Source: Glutamicibacter sp. B1 (lineage in GTDB: Bacteria; Actinomycetota; Actinomycetes; Actinomycetales; Micrococcaceae). From it: a stretch of DNA of 64,000 nt. The DNA is taken from NCBI RefSeq assembly GCF_039602135.1, contig NZ_CP125942.1, forward strand, positions 1,178,001-1,242,000, in the 5' to 3' direction. Under the pieces are notes generated by a model that saw only the letters and a list, made by a program, of their open reading frames with translations, made no database searches and was not told the origin of the DNA. Below are positions 44,539 to 52,513 of this stretch, piece by piece; within the stretch, counting starts at the first letter, position 1, and the number at the start of each line of letters is the position of its first letter. The position numbers and the translations under genes are program-made.

Positions 44539-45390
44539 GTGAACGACCTACTCACCTACGCAGCACAACGAGACACCGCGCGATCGCCGTTCGAACAGAT
44601 CAAGCTCACGACTGAAGCCGGTACAAAATATTGGTCAGCCCGCGATCTGATGCCGCTGCTCGGCTATGAGACTTGGCGCCGATTCGAGGAATCGATCACC
44701 CGTGCAAAGTTCACCGCAGCGAACCAGAACCAGCCCATCGAGTCACTTTTCGTCGGCACCGTCAAAAAGTCCGAGGGCGGCCGTCCGGCGGAGGATATTC
44801 ATCTCGCCCGCTACGCCTGCTACCTGGTCGCCATGAACGGGGATCCGCGCAAGCCGGAGGTCGCGGCCGCGCAGTCGTACTTCGCGATCCAGACCCGCGC
44901 CGCGGAGGTGCAGGCGCCGCCGGCCAAGCCGTCCGGCGCTGAGCTGCTGGCCATGGCCGTGATCGAGGCGCAGGCGATGATCGCGGCGAAAGACCAGCAG
45001 ATCGCAGAACTGGAGCCTAAAGCAGATTACGTCGACACTTTCGTGGCCGACGAGGATCTGATCACCTTCCGCACGCTGGCATCGGATCTGAAGATCGGCG
45101 AGAACGAATTGCGCGCGATCCTGCTGGACCGCAAGTGGATCTACAAGCAGGAATCATCCCGCTGGTCGGAGAAGGAGCAGCGCAAGAAGTTGATCTACCG
45201 GTACAGCGCCATGGCGGACAAGAAGAAGTACTTCCATGCGGTCCTCGTGCACGACGCGCCACGATTCCGCGGCGAAGTAATGCACACTCTCAAGCTCACC
45301 CCCGAGGGCGCGGTCGCCGTGAACCGGCTCATCACCCAGATGAGAAGATCGGCAGCCACTCTCCAAGGACCGAAAGGACCAGTAGCATGA
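44539..45390 (+). CDS. Phage antirepressor-type protein (BRO/DinD-like N-terminus with KilAC-like C-terminus)
   Basis: 283 residues. The N-terminal part KYWSARDLMPLLGYETWRRF followed by LARYACYLVAMNGDPRKPEV is typical of BRO-N/DinD-like domains. The C-terminal LITFRTLASDLKIGENELRA and DRKWIYKQ are KilAC-type. Such proteins bind and inactivate repressors or act as early transcription factors. GGAGGAACC lies before the GTG start. Confidence 0.8.
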   Translation: MNDLLTYAAQRDTARSPFEQIKLTTEAGTKYWSARDLMPLLGYETWRRFEESITRAKFTAANQNQPIESLFVGTVKKSEGGRPAEDIHLARYACYLVAMNGDPRKPEVAAAQSYFAIQTRAAEVQAPPAKPSGAELLAMAVIEAQAMIAAKDQQIAELEPKADYVDTFVADEDLITFRTLASDLKIGENELRAILLDRKWIYKQESSRWSEKEQRKKLIYRYSAMADKKKYFHAVLVHDAPRFRGEVMHTLKLTPEGAVAVNRLITQMRRSAATLQGPKGPVA

Positions 45391-45728
45391 GCGACTTTGA
45401 GCAGGCACCAGGCGAGGAACCGCAGGTAGACGAGCGTCCCCGCATCACCGTGTACGTCAAGCCGTCCGGGAAGGGCCCGCCCGTGTGCCAGGGCTGCAAG
45501 GCGACCCTGCGCAAGCTCGACGAGGCCGGCATCCCGCACAACAAGATCATCGTCCACGACGACCACCTCGAACTCATCGATGAGCTGAAGCGCGAGGCCG
45601 CCACCCTCGGCGTGGCCTGCGAAATACCGTTCGTGCACGTCTACTACCCGGCCACGACCGACGAAACCACCTGGTTCGGCTACCAGCCAGACAAGATCAA
45701 CAAATTGAAAGAGGAGCTGCAGCCATGA
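45387..45728 (+). CDS. Glutaredoxin/NrdH-like redoxin
   Basis: 113 residues with a thioredoxin fold: RITVYVKPSGKGPPVCQGCK gives a CxxC (CQGC) active site, and WFGYQPDKINKLKEEL forms the end, similar to NrdH redoxins that reduce class Ib ribonucleotide reductase. The phage could boost dNTP supply through the host reductase. The ATGA overlap with the antirepressor gene fixes the start. Confidence 0.8.
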   Translation: MSDFEQAPGEEPQVDERPRITVYVKPSGKGPPVCQGCKATLRKLDEAGIPHNKIIVHDDHLELIDELKREAATLGVACEIPFVHVYYPATTDETTWFGYQPDKINKLKEELQP

Positions 45729-46051
45729 GCAACGAGAGCATCACAGTTTGGGAACTCGGCGAAGACACCGACACGTGGCTTGTAGAAGGAACCTCCGACG
45801 CGCACAGCGCAGACGAAGCCGTACGCGGATGGGTCGAAGACCACACCGGGGAGACCATCGAAGCGTTCCAAGACGCGGATGACCTCGTGGAGTTTGAAAT
45901 CAAGTTCCGCAAGGACTGGTACTGGTTGCCCGGCGGAGATCCGGAGAATCCACTAGACGAAGCCGCCCTGGTCTATCCAAAGGATGGTCAGATGCTGCCG
46001 CATGAGACCCCAGTCATCGGTCCGTTCTCCGGCTTCCTGGTGCGGGCATGA
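45725..46051 (+). CDS. Hypothetical phage protein, 108 residues
   Basis: Acidic protein (MSNESITVWELGEDTDTWLV...) with no recognised domain; start at an ATGA overlap, stop in an ATGA overlap. Asp/Glu-rich, and Trp-rich near WYWLPGGDP. Confidence 0.65.
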   Translation: MSNESITVWELGEDTDTWLVEGTSDAHSADEAVRGWVEDHTGETIEAFQDADDLVEFEIKFRKDWYWLPGGDPENPLDEAALVYPKDGQMLPHETPVIGPFSGFLVRA

Positions 46052-46239
46052 GCACGAACCCAACGACGCAGCCAAACAGAACCGCAGCTGAAGCCAAAGC
46101 ACGCCGCGAGGCCCGCACCATTGCACGGCATCTGGCACACATCAGCAAAGACGCCTCACCGCTCGCACTGGCCGAACTCCACGGCAAGCTTGGCCGATCC
46201 ATCGCCGAAATCGCCACCACCCGAAAGAAGGAATCATGA
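46048..46239 (+). CDS. Hypothetical phage protein, 63 residues
   Basis: Basic helical protein (RTAAEAKARREARTIARHLA) with overlaps on both ends (ATGA). Function unknown. Confidence 0.6.
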   Translation: MSTNPTTQPNRTAAEAKARREARTIARHLAHISKDASPLALAELHGKLGRSIAEIATTRKKES

Positions 46240-46634
46240 TCACCAAGAAAACCACTACCATCATCGCCGCATTCCTAGCCACCATCGCGCTCGCCGGTTG
46301 CACCACGAACGCGGACAAGGCTAACGAGAACCTGTCGATCGCTGCCGATAACTTCGAGGTGCAGCGCCACATCGTTGGTGTCAACGGCATCACCGGAGAG
46401 TACGCCTTCGAGGTTGTCGGCAGATGCTCGATCAATGACCAGGGGCACCAGCTGGAAGTCACCTGCCGGCACGGCGAGAACGAATACCGCAAGCACATGA
46501 TCGGCCTATCGGACAACACCTTCTATGTGGCTGAACAGCTCGGCGCCATCGATGTGAGCGTCTACCACACCCGCATCATCATCAAGCCGGAAACGCTACT
46601 GCCGGAGCTGGAACTCCAGACGGGAAAGCAGTAG
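46236..46634 (+). CDS. Phage lipoprotein
   Basis: 132 residues. A type II signal peptide (TTTIIAAFLATIALAGC) ends in the lipobox LAGC, so Cys21 would be lipidated and the protein anchored outside the membrane. The mature part is beta-rich. Phage lipoproteins of this style can block adsorption or DNA entry of other phages, though here it sits in the early operon. Start by ATGA overlap. Confidence 0.8.
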   Translation: MITKKTTTIIAAFLATIALAGCTTNADKANENLSIAADNFEVQRHIVGVNGITGEYAFEVVGRCSINDQGHQLEVTCRHGENEYRKHMIGLSDNTFYVAEQLGAIDVSVYHTRIIIKPETLLPELELQTGKQ

Positions 46635-46636
46635 CC

Positions 46637-46909
46637 ATGACTGAGCGCCCAGATGGCACCGAATTCACCCCTGACACCGCGACCATACGAACGTTCTATA
46701 CAAGTGACACGGACGGGAACCCTCTTCCCGGCCGAGCTGCCCAGTTCAACCGATGGCTCGAAACGGTCCGCGCCGAAGCGAAACAGGAAGCGCTCGAAGA
46801 AGCCGCCAGCGCATACCCGGTCATGCTTCGCGACATGGTGAGCCGAGGCAGCGTAGCGGCCTGGCTCCGTGACCGCACAAAACAGTACAGCCCGGAGGCA
46901 GACGAGTGA
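46637..46909 (+). CDS. Hypothetical phage protein, 90 residues
   Basis: Starts two bases after the lipoprotein stop. Contains GRAAQFNRWLETVRAEAKQE, a helical charged stretch. Stop overlaps the next GTG (GTGA). No known family. Confidence 0.62.
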   Translation: MTERPDGTEFTPDTATIRTFYTSDTDGNPLPGRAAQFNRWLETVRAEAKQEALEEAASAYPVMLRDMVSRGSVAAWLRDRTKQYSPEADE

Positions 46910-47190
46910 CCGAGCCAGCGAAGCAGAAGCAACCCAGGAGCGATGGGCCAGTCTCGCGCCTCGACCCGCTGCGCGACATGGAAGCGATCCAAACCGGCCG
47001 ACTCAACAACCTGGAGCACATGGGGCTGCACGCTTGCATCAATGTACCGGGCGAGCAACGACTCTACGGGCGCATCACGTATCTCACGCACCAGCTCCAT
47101 GCCACTGTCATAGAGCTCACGTGGAACGGGATCCAAATCAAGCACCGCAGCGACCCCGAGCTGGTCATCAGAATTGAGGCCCACCAATGA
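46906..47190 (+). CDS. Hypothetical phage protein, 94 residues
   Basis: GTG start in overlap with the previous gene. Beta-rich second half (ACINVPGEQRLYGRITYLTH) suggests a small folded domain. Function unknown. Confidence 0.62.
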   Translation: MTEPAKQKQPRSDGPVSRLDPLRDMEAIQTGRLNNLEHMGLHACINVPGEQRLYGRITYLTHQLHATVIELTWNGIQIKHRSDPELVIRIEAHQ

Positions 47191-47459
47191 TGCTCATGAG
47201 AGCCCTGACAGATGATTCAGACAAGATCTACGTCTGCCGAAACCCGTACACGCTCCGCTGGTTCACCCTCAAACGGGGCCACGCCATCGCAGACACCAAA
47301 CACCCAAAAGACGCGCTCGCCGTAGCCAGGGCAGAAGTCCAGAAGCTACCAAAAGCAAGAGAGAAGAACGGAACCGAGAATGTCGTGGTTGAAGCAGTCG
47401 GACATCGCCGCGACACATCCTCTCGTCCTTCGAGTCCTGGAGTGGAAGGACTACGATGA
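47187..47459 (+). CDS. Hypothetical phage protein, 90 residues
   Basis: Starts at an ATGA overlap (MMLMRALTDDSDKIYVCRNP). Contains NPYTLRWFTLKRGHAIADTK. The last 26 codons overlap the HNH gene that follows in another frame; that extension is probably functionally irrelevant. Confidence 0.55.
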   Translation: MMLMRALTDDSDKIYVCRNPYTLRWFTLKRGHAIADTKHPKDALAVARAEVQKLPKAREKNGTENVVVEAVGHRRDTSSRPSSPGVEGLR

Positions 47460-48681
47460 TCGTCTCCTGAATGAGATGTACGGCTGGGTGAATCGTTGCG
47501 CGACGATGTCTGCCGCTCACGACATGGACTACATCGTGGAGATTGGCCAGGCTCGCCTGTTTGCAGGGTCGCGTTATGCGGCCCTCCGGGACGCAGCGGT
47601 ATTCTGCGGGATCTTCTTCGAGAAGGAGATCACCGAGGAGGTGAAGGACGACGAAGGAAACGTCGTCTCAACCAGACCGCGCCAGGTGCTGAAGCTCGTG
47701 GAAGAAAAGGACCTCTTCCACATGATTCTCCGCTCCGAAAAGGAATGGGAAGCTCAGCGCCAGTACGACAACCGCAACCCGGAACGCTCCGGCCCGGTGC
47801 GCAAGCGTGACGGCGACGAATGCCGCTGGTGCGGCAGGATTACCAGATGGGACTCAGACCGCAGGTCAGCGCGAATGGGAACCATCGACCATTTGAAGCC
47901 AGGCGAAAAGAACGCGAAGGAAGAAGACCGGGTCGTAGCCTGCAAATCGTGCAACTCTTCAAGACAGGACGGTGACAACTGGGATAAGGAACTCCGGCCC
48001 GCGCCGACGAATCCGTACTACAGTGCGGCGACGGCAAAGTGGCTGATGGAAAAATGTGGTTTCGACGTTAAACCGACCGAGGAACGCAAGGAAACGAAGA
48101 CTCCCGCAAAGTCTCCGGCAGGACAGAAGCAGGCTGTTGAACCTCCCACTCGTGGTGAGGATCCGGCCAAGGTGAGCGCGACGGACACCTCCGGCGCCAC
48201 CAATGCACCTGTTACCGCAACGGGAAAGACGCACGCGGACGAGTCACCTGGTGCGACGGAATCACCGGCCCAGGGCTTCAGATCGCACTCAGATCTGGCC
48301 TCGTATCCGAGCGTTGAAGCGATCGAAGCAGAAACCGCCGCTGTTGAACCTCCCGCCAAGGTTGAGGATCCAGCTGCAGATCAGGAAACCCAGGCTCCCG
48401 AACCAGAACAGGCAACGGAACCCTCCGGCCACTCAGGCGCACGGTCGAACCAGGGCACTGATCAAACGCCGATCAAACGGCGACCAACTGATAAGCAAAA
48501 CCAGACCACAGGTGAAAGCTATGTCAGATCTGGCTTTGCCGGGTCGGGTCGGGACGGGTTGGGTCGGGCTGGGCTGGGTCTGGACGGGCACGCTGGTGCC
48601 GTCCACGGTGCTCCTGCGAAGCCTGTGGCTGACTCTCGGCCTCGTCGAAGACGCAATAGACCTCGTAGGAGGAAGAGCTAA
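47380..48681 (+). CDS. HNH-domain phage protein (replication-associated type)
   Basis: 433 residues. The N-terminal about 140 residues (SWLKQSDIAATHPLVLRVLE) resemble phage replication initiators. An HNH motif lies at about residues 145-195 (ECRWCGRITRWDSDRR, GTIDHLKPGEKN, VACKSCNSSR). The C-terminal 200 residues are low-complexity with a repeated VEPP...EDPA unit (48136 and 48343) and end in a Gly-rich GSGRDGLGRAGLGLDG part encoded by a period-5 G tract. The stop overlaps the next ATG (TAATG). Confidence 0.75.
   Translation: MSWLKQSDIAATHPLVLRVLEWKDYDDRLLNEMYGWVNRCATMSAAHDMDYIVEIGQARLFAGSRYAALRDAAVFCGIFFEKEITEEVKDDEGNVVSTRPRQVLKLVEEKDLFHMILRSEKEWEAQRQYDNRNPERSGPVRKRDGDECRWCGRITRWDSDRRSARMGTIDHLKPGEKNAKEEDRVVACKSCNSSRQDGDNWDKELRPAPTNPYYSAATAKWLMEKCGFDVKPTEERKETKTPAKSPAGQKQAVEPPTRGEDPAKVSATDTSGATNAPVTATGKTHADESPGATESPAQGFRSHSDLASYPSVEAIEAETAAVEPPAKVEDPAADQETQAPEPEQATEPSGHSGARSNQGTDQTPIKRRPTDKQNQTTGESYVRSGFAGSGRDGLGRAGLGLDGHAGAVHGAPAKPVADSRPRRRRNRPRRRKS
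48541..48588 (+). repeat. Period-5 G-run tract, potential G-quadruplex
   Basis: GGG recurs at 48541, 48546, 48551, 48556, 48561, 48566, 48571, 48576 and 48586, almost strictly every five bases (GGGTC, GGGAC, GGGTT, GGGCT units). Four runs with 2-base loops already meet the G4 motif. It is inside the HNH gene on the coding strand, so the mRNA carries it too. Confidence 0.8.
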
Positions 48682-49034
48682 TGAAGTACAGCCAGCAGTT
48701 CAATAATCCGGTCCTCCAGTGGAGTGAAGCCGTGTTCCAGTCCAACGTGATCCGTCTGGCGAAGTCCTTGGGCTACATGAGGATCTATCACACCAAGGAC
48801 TCTCGTGGTTCCGAGGCAGGGTTCCCGGATCTGGTGATGATTCATGGTCGGACGAAGCAGGTCTTGTTCGTGGAGTTGAAGTCCCAGGGCGGGCGAGTCA
48901 GTGCAGCGCAGGAATTGTGGCTGGATGATCTTCGTCTTGGTGGCCAGTTTGCTGAGGTGTGGCGTCCGTCGGATTGGGTGAGTCGCCGTATTGAGAAGGT
49001 CCTGCGAGGAGGTGCGACCAGTGCCCGAGCATAA
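48681..49034 (+). CDS. VRR-NUC domain nuclease
   Basis: 117 residues of the PD-(D/E)XK family. SNVIRLAKSLGYMRIYHT, then GFPDLVMIHGRTKQVLFVEL with Asp and Glu catalytic residues and KSQGGRVSAAQ are typical of stand-alone VRR-NUC phage enzymes, thought to act as Holliday-junction or structure-specific nucleases. Overlaps the HNH stop by one base. Confidence 0.88.
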   Translation: MKYSQQFNNPVLQWSEAVFQSNVIRLAKSLGYMRIYHTKDSRGSEAGFPDLVMIHGRTKQVLFVELKSQGGRVSAAQELWLDDLRLGGQFAEVWRPSDWVSRRIEKVLRGGATSARA

Positions 49035-49743
49035 GGATGTTGAAGACTGTGGATGTTGGGGGTGCGTGCAAATGAATGGGGGAATGGCAGTGGAGAGTCG
49101 GTCCATGTATCGGTTGGTGCAGGTGTGGCGGTTGCGGGACCAGCTCCTGGAATCGACGCATGAGATTGAGCGGTTGCCGGAAGGCCCGCGCGTGGTGAAG
49201 ACCGAGGCGCTGTTGCTGTTGCTGGCCAGGGCATTAAAGCCATCGGGGGAGCCCAGCTCTGGTGGTAGCTCGTCTGGTCCGGGGTTGCCGTTGGATGCGG
49301 CCGCGTTGGACTTGCAGATGAAGATCGAGCAGGAAGCCAACGACCAGTACTGGCTCCGGTATCCAGGCAAGACCGCGCCGGGTCTGAATGAGAAGGTCGT
49401 TCAGTGGGTCGACAGCCTGAGCATCCAGCATGAGTCCGGATCGGTGAGCGTGGATGAGGAAGCGCTCAACGAATGCCACCGCGTGCTGGCCTCATGGGTG
49501 CAGGAGATCGAGTCGCTGCTGAATCCGCCGATCATCGTGGCATTGCGCCGGCCGTGTCCTGCCTGCCGCTCGAATGAGGTGCGCGAGGAGCTGAATGGCG
49601 AGCGAGTGGTGAATCGTGCAGTTGTCGCCCAGATCCGTCGAGGCAACCAGGAAACTTCCGTGCTGGTGCTGTGCCGGGTATGCGGTGCTGAGTGGAAGGG
49701 GAACGACATTCATATCCTGGAGCAGCTGACCAGACCAGCCTGA
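49021..49743 (+). CDS. Phage protein with C-terminal zinc ribbon
   Basis: 240 residues from GTG 49021, eight bases behind GAGGAGG. A CGCWGC motif near the N-terminus and CPACRSNEV...CRVCGAEW near the end could bind zinc. The middle is helical and charged. Overlaps the VRR-NUC end by 14 bases. Function unknown. Confidence 0.68.
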   Translation: MPEHKDVEDCGCWGCVQMNGGMAVESRSMYRLVQVWRLRDQLLESTHEIERLPEGPRVVKTEALLLLLARALKPSGEPSSGGSSSGPGLPLDAAALDLQMKIEQEANDQYWLRYPGKTAPGLNEKVVQWVDSLSIQHESGSVSVDEEALNECHRVLASWVQEIESLLNPPIIVALRRPCPACRSNEVREELNGERVVNRAVVAQIRRGNQETSVLVLCRVCGAEWKGNDIHILEQLTRPA

Positions 49744-49744
49744 T

Positions 49745-49774
49745 TCGACAGTTCAGCGATGGACGTTGTACGAT
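49745..49774 (+). promoter_or_regulatory. Possible promoter before the late gene region
   Basis: TCGACA and TACGAT separated by 18 bases in the gap after the early operon. It would transcribe the HNH-terminase region, but a terminator follows at 49816. Confidence 0.3.
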
Positions 49775-49815
49775 GAACGTGCTTACCACAGGTGTATCCA
49801 AAACCCTGTGAATCG

Positions 49816-49844
49816 AAAGCCCAGCCAGTTATCGGCTGGGCTTT
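49816..49844 (+). terminator. Terminator at the end of the early operon
   Basis: AAAGCCCAGCC pairs with GGCTGGGCTTT around a 7-base loop. It ends before the HNH gene of the late region. Confidence 0.75.
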
Positions 49845-49867
49845 CGTCGTATCTAGGGCAGGTGCAA

Positions 49868-50185
49868 GTGCTCAGTGAATGGGACCCGAAGCGTGGCAGG
49901 CAAGGCAGGCCATGGCGCCGTCTGGTTGCACTGCACTGCCCGTCTGGTTCGATCTGCTCATGGTGCAGTCAAGAGATAATCTTCGGGCTTCGGCCACGGC
50001 ATCCGCTCGGTCCATCGCTCGATCACATCATCGCACTGACCGATGGCGGACACCCGACAGCCCCATGGAACCTTCAGCCCATGCACCTCGGATGCAACAG
50101 CAAGAAGGAAGCTGCCAGGCGACGGATGAAAAAGAAACCGGCACCTAGGCCGGTCACAAAATTATCCGCATTGAGGCGTCGATGA
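49868..50185 (+). CDS. Terminase-associated HNH endonuclease
   Basis: 105 residues with HNH features: ICSWCSQEI, LDHIIALTDGGHPTAPWNLQ and CNSKKEAARRRMKKK. In HK97-like cos phages an HNH protein next to the terminase is needed for specific cleavage at cos. GTG 49868 is nine bases after AGGG; the GTG at 49862 is too close. Confidence 0.85.
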   Translation: MLSEWDPKRGRQGRPWRRLVALHCPSGSICSWCSQEIIFGLRPRHPLGPSLDHIIALTDGGHPTAPWNLQPMHLGCNSKKEAARRRMKKKPAPRPVTKLSALRRR

Positions 50186-50198
50186 CCCTCGATCCACC

Positions 50199-50218
50199 CC
50201 GGAAACCTCCGGTTTTTT
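50199..50218 (+). terminator. Terminator between HNH and terminase genes
   Basis: CCGGA-AACC-TCCGG followed by TTTTTT. A compact terminator. Confidence 0.75.
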
Positions 50219-50288
50219 AGGAAAAGCGCGTACGGATCACCCGCGCATGTTCCATTTTTTCTCTCTCCCCGATTTTCCCGGGTAGTGC

Positions 50289-50302
50289 CCTACACATGTA
50301 GG
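50289..50302. other. Short palindrome in the HNH-terS gap, possible cos region
   Basis: CCTACA-CA-TGTAGG in the gap 50219-50361. Cos sites usually lie next to terS, but the cut site cannot be seen from sequence alone. Confidence 0.3.
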
Positions 50303-50361
50303 CAGGTCAGACGACGATTCGGCAGATTTTTCACCAGCTCACCAGAGAGGCGGTTAAGGGC

Positions 50362-50883
50362 ATGGAAGACACTCAGATCCCGTCAATTCCTTACCGCCAC
50401 GGCAAGGGCGAGCCCAGCCTCAACGGATACCGCCGTGGTTGCCGCTGCGCAGGATGCAAGAAGGCCAAGCGCGATGACATGGCGGCGTACCGCGCTCGCC
50501 GGAAGCTGCGCGAGCAGGGCGGCGAGGTGGTGCTGGAGGACCTGCCGGCGCTTCCCCCGGCCATTGACCCATCGAGCATGTCGCTGGACTGGCAGGCGGC
50601 CCCTGGGCAGATCGAGGAAGTGCTCACCGAAGAGCTGGGCAAGCTCGTTGGAGAGCCCCCGTTCAAGAAGACTCTGGTGGTGCTGGCCAAGTACAACGCC
50701 AGGGTGCTGGATCAGATCCCGCGCATCGAGCGCCCCGACCTGATCTCCGGCATGGAGTCGCGCCTGTTCAACGTTTTCGACCGGCTGCGCAAGGTCACCG
50801 ACGGCGGTGACAAAGCAGCCACCTCGCCCGAGGAGTTCTTGGCTGGCCTGTTTGGCGAAGAGGGCGACGCCTCGACGCAGTAA
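50362..50883 (+). CDS. Terminase small subunit
   Basis: 173 residues. A Cys-containing N-terminus (GYRRGCRCAGCKKAKRDD, possible zinc or DNA contact) and a helical C-terminal part. It recognises phage DNA for packaging with TerL. Assigned from position directly before terL (12-base gap) and size. AAGGG before ATG. Confidence 0.78.
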   Translation: MEDTQIPSIPYRHGKGEPSLNGYRRGCRCAGCKKAKRDDMAAYRARRKLREQGGEVVLEDLPALPPAIDPSSMSLDWQAAPGQIEEVLTEELGKLVGEPPFKKTLVVLAKYNARVLDQIPRIERPDLISGMESRLFNVFDRLRKVTDGGDKAATSPEEFLAGLFGEEGDASTQ

Positions 50884-50895
50884 TGGAGGTAGCTC

Positions 50896-52344
50896 GTGGA
50901 GTCGCTGTATGCTCCGCGGAATCCCGCGCCGCTGTACGCGACGCCTCGCAACCCGCAGAGGGAGACTCGCGGTGGCCAGGTTGCCAAGGTCATGAAGGCC
51001 ATGGGCAATACCCCGATGCCGTGGCAGCGTGATGCTTTGAACGTGGCCTGCGAGATTGATCCACGCACTGGTGGTTTCTGGTATGACACGGTGATCATCA
51101 TTGTGTTGCGTCGTGCTGGGAAGACCACCATTAGCCGCGGGAAGCTGACACACCGAGCGCTGACGACGCAGGACGCCCGGATGATCTACACGGCCCAGAA
51201 CCGGCTGAAGGCGCTCAAGCGGCTCAAGGATGACTACTACCTGCCGCTGCACCGTTCTCCGCTGGACATGTTCCTGACGAAGCCACGGTGGCGCGGAGGC
51301 GAGGAGGCCGTGCGCTTCATCAACGGGGCCGAACTGGCCATCGATGCGGTGAAGCGCGAATCCGGCCACGGCGACGCGAACGACGAAGCGCACATCGACG
51401 AAGCGTACGTGCACCGGGACAGCATGCTGGAAGGCGGTCTGCAGCCGACGCTGATGACCATTGTCGGCTCCCAGATGTGGGTGCTGTCGGCAGCAGGCGA
51501 TACGTCCTCGGCGTACCTGAAGGACAAGGTGGATCTGGGCCGGGCGCTGATTGATGCAGGCGTGGAGTCGAGGACCTGCTATATCGAGTACTCGGCGCCG
51601 GTGGACTCGGATCCGAATGACGTTGAAACCTTGCTCGGCTGCCACCCGGCCATCGGCTACACCATCGAAGCCGAACGCGTGATGAACCTGCGCGTGAACA
51701 CGACAGACAAAACCGAGTGGGAACGCGCCTGGTTGGGATGGTGGCCTGCTGCCAAGGGGCCACCGAAGCTGATTCCCGAGCTTGCTTGGAAGAAGAACTT
51801 CGTGCCCACCGATGACGAATCCTGGCAGGGCACGCCGTTCTGGGCGATTGATGTTTCCCCGGAGCGGGACTTCGCATCCATCGCGCTGGCGGCCAAACCC
51901 ATGGATGTCAAAGCCAATGCGTACGTCGAGGTATTCGACCGGCTGGATGGCACTCAGAACGTCGTAGCCGAGCTGAAACGGCTCAGGGAAGTACTGGGCG
52001 GCAGTCATGTCGCAATCGACGGCAACGGCTCCGCAGTGTCTTTGAAACAGGATCTGGAAGATGAAGGCTTCGAAGTCATCACCGTCACTGGCCCGAAGCG
52101 TGTGGCCGCCTGTGGCGACTTCTACGACAAGGCCCTGGTGGGAAGCCTCCGCTTCCCGGATGATTCGCTCCTGAACGATGCCATGGCCTGCACGGTCAAG
52201 CGCATCATCGCCGACAAGGCGTTCGTCTTCGCCCGCGGCCGGGAACTCAAGGACATATCGCCCATGTACGCAGTCGCCCTGGCCCGCTGGCTGTACATCG
52301 AGAAGAGAGAGGACGCCTACGATGTCGATGAAACGCTCGGATGA
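50896..52344 (+). CDS. Terminase large subunit
   Basis: 482 residues. The packaging ATPase has a Walker A-like LRRAGKTTISR and Walker B NDEAHIDEAYV, and the C-terminal nuclease domain has acidic clusters (AIDVSPERDFASIALAA, then AIDGNGSAV). HK97-like TerL type. GTG start at 50896. Confidence 0.92.
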   Translation: MESLYAPRNPAPLYATPRNPQRETRGGQVAKVMKAMGNTPMPWQRDALNVACEIDPRTGGFWYDTVIIIVLRRAGKTTISRGKLTHRALTTQDARMIYTAQNRLKALKRLKDDYYLPLHRSPLDMFLTKPRWRGGEEAVRFINGAELAIDAVKRESGHGDANDEAHIDEAYVHRDSMLEGGLQPTLMTIVGSQMWVLSAAGDTSSAYLKDKVDLGRALIDAGVESRTCYIEYSAPVDSDPNDVETLLGCHPAIGYTIEAERVMNLRVNTTDKTEWERAWLGWWPAAKGPPKLIPELAWKKNFVPTDDESWQGTPFWAIDVSPERDFASIALAAKPMDVKANAYVEVFDRLDGTQNVVAELKRLREVLGGSHVAIDGNGSAVSLKQDLEDEGFEVITVTGPKRVAACGDFYDKALVGSLRFPDDSLLNDAMACTVKRIIADKAFVFARGRELKDISPMYAVALARWLYIEKREDAYDVDETLG

Positions 52345-52513
52345 CCTACGTCCTGTAGGGCTCACAAGCATCCTTGACCTGCTCGGATCCCTACTAGTCA
52401 TTGCTGCTATCGCGCTCGCCGTGGCCGCGTACTCGGTCCCCGGGGCGCTGGCCGCGGCCGGCGTGCTGCTGCTGGTGCTCTCTTGGCTGATTGATCGGAG
52501 GACGCGCGCATGA
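52322..52513 (+). CDS. Small membrane protein between terL and portal
   Basis: 63 residues, with two hydrophobic segments (ILDLLGSLLVIAAIALAVAA and GALAAAGVLLLVLSWL). Overlaps terL by 23 bases and the portal ATG by 4. Unusual in the head module; function unknown. Confidence 0.65.
   Translation: MSMKRSDDLRPVGLTSILDLLGSLLVIAAIALAVAAYSVPGALAAAGVLLLVLSWLIDRRTRA

Noticed and set aside
48136..48378. Two near-identical stretches starting GTTGAACCTCCC, 207 bases apart, considered as CRISPR-like or mobile repeats
   Set aside because: Only two copies, in frame inside the HNH gene, coding for the repeated VEPP...EDPA segment.
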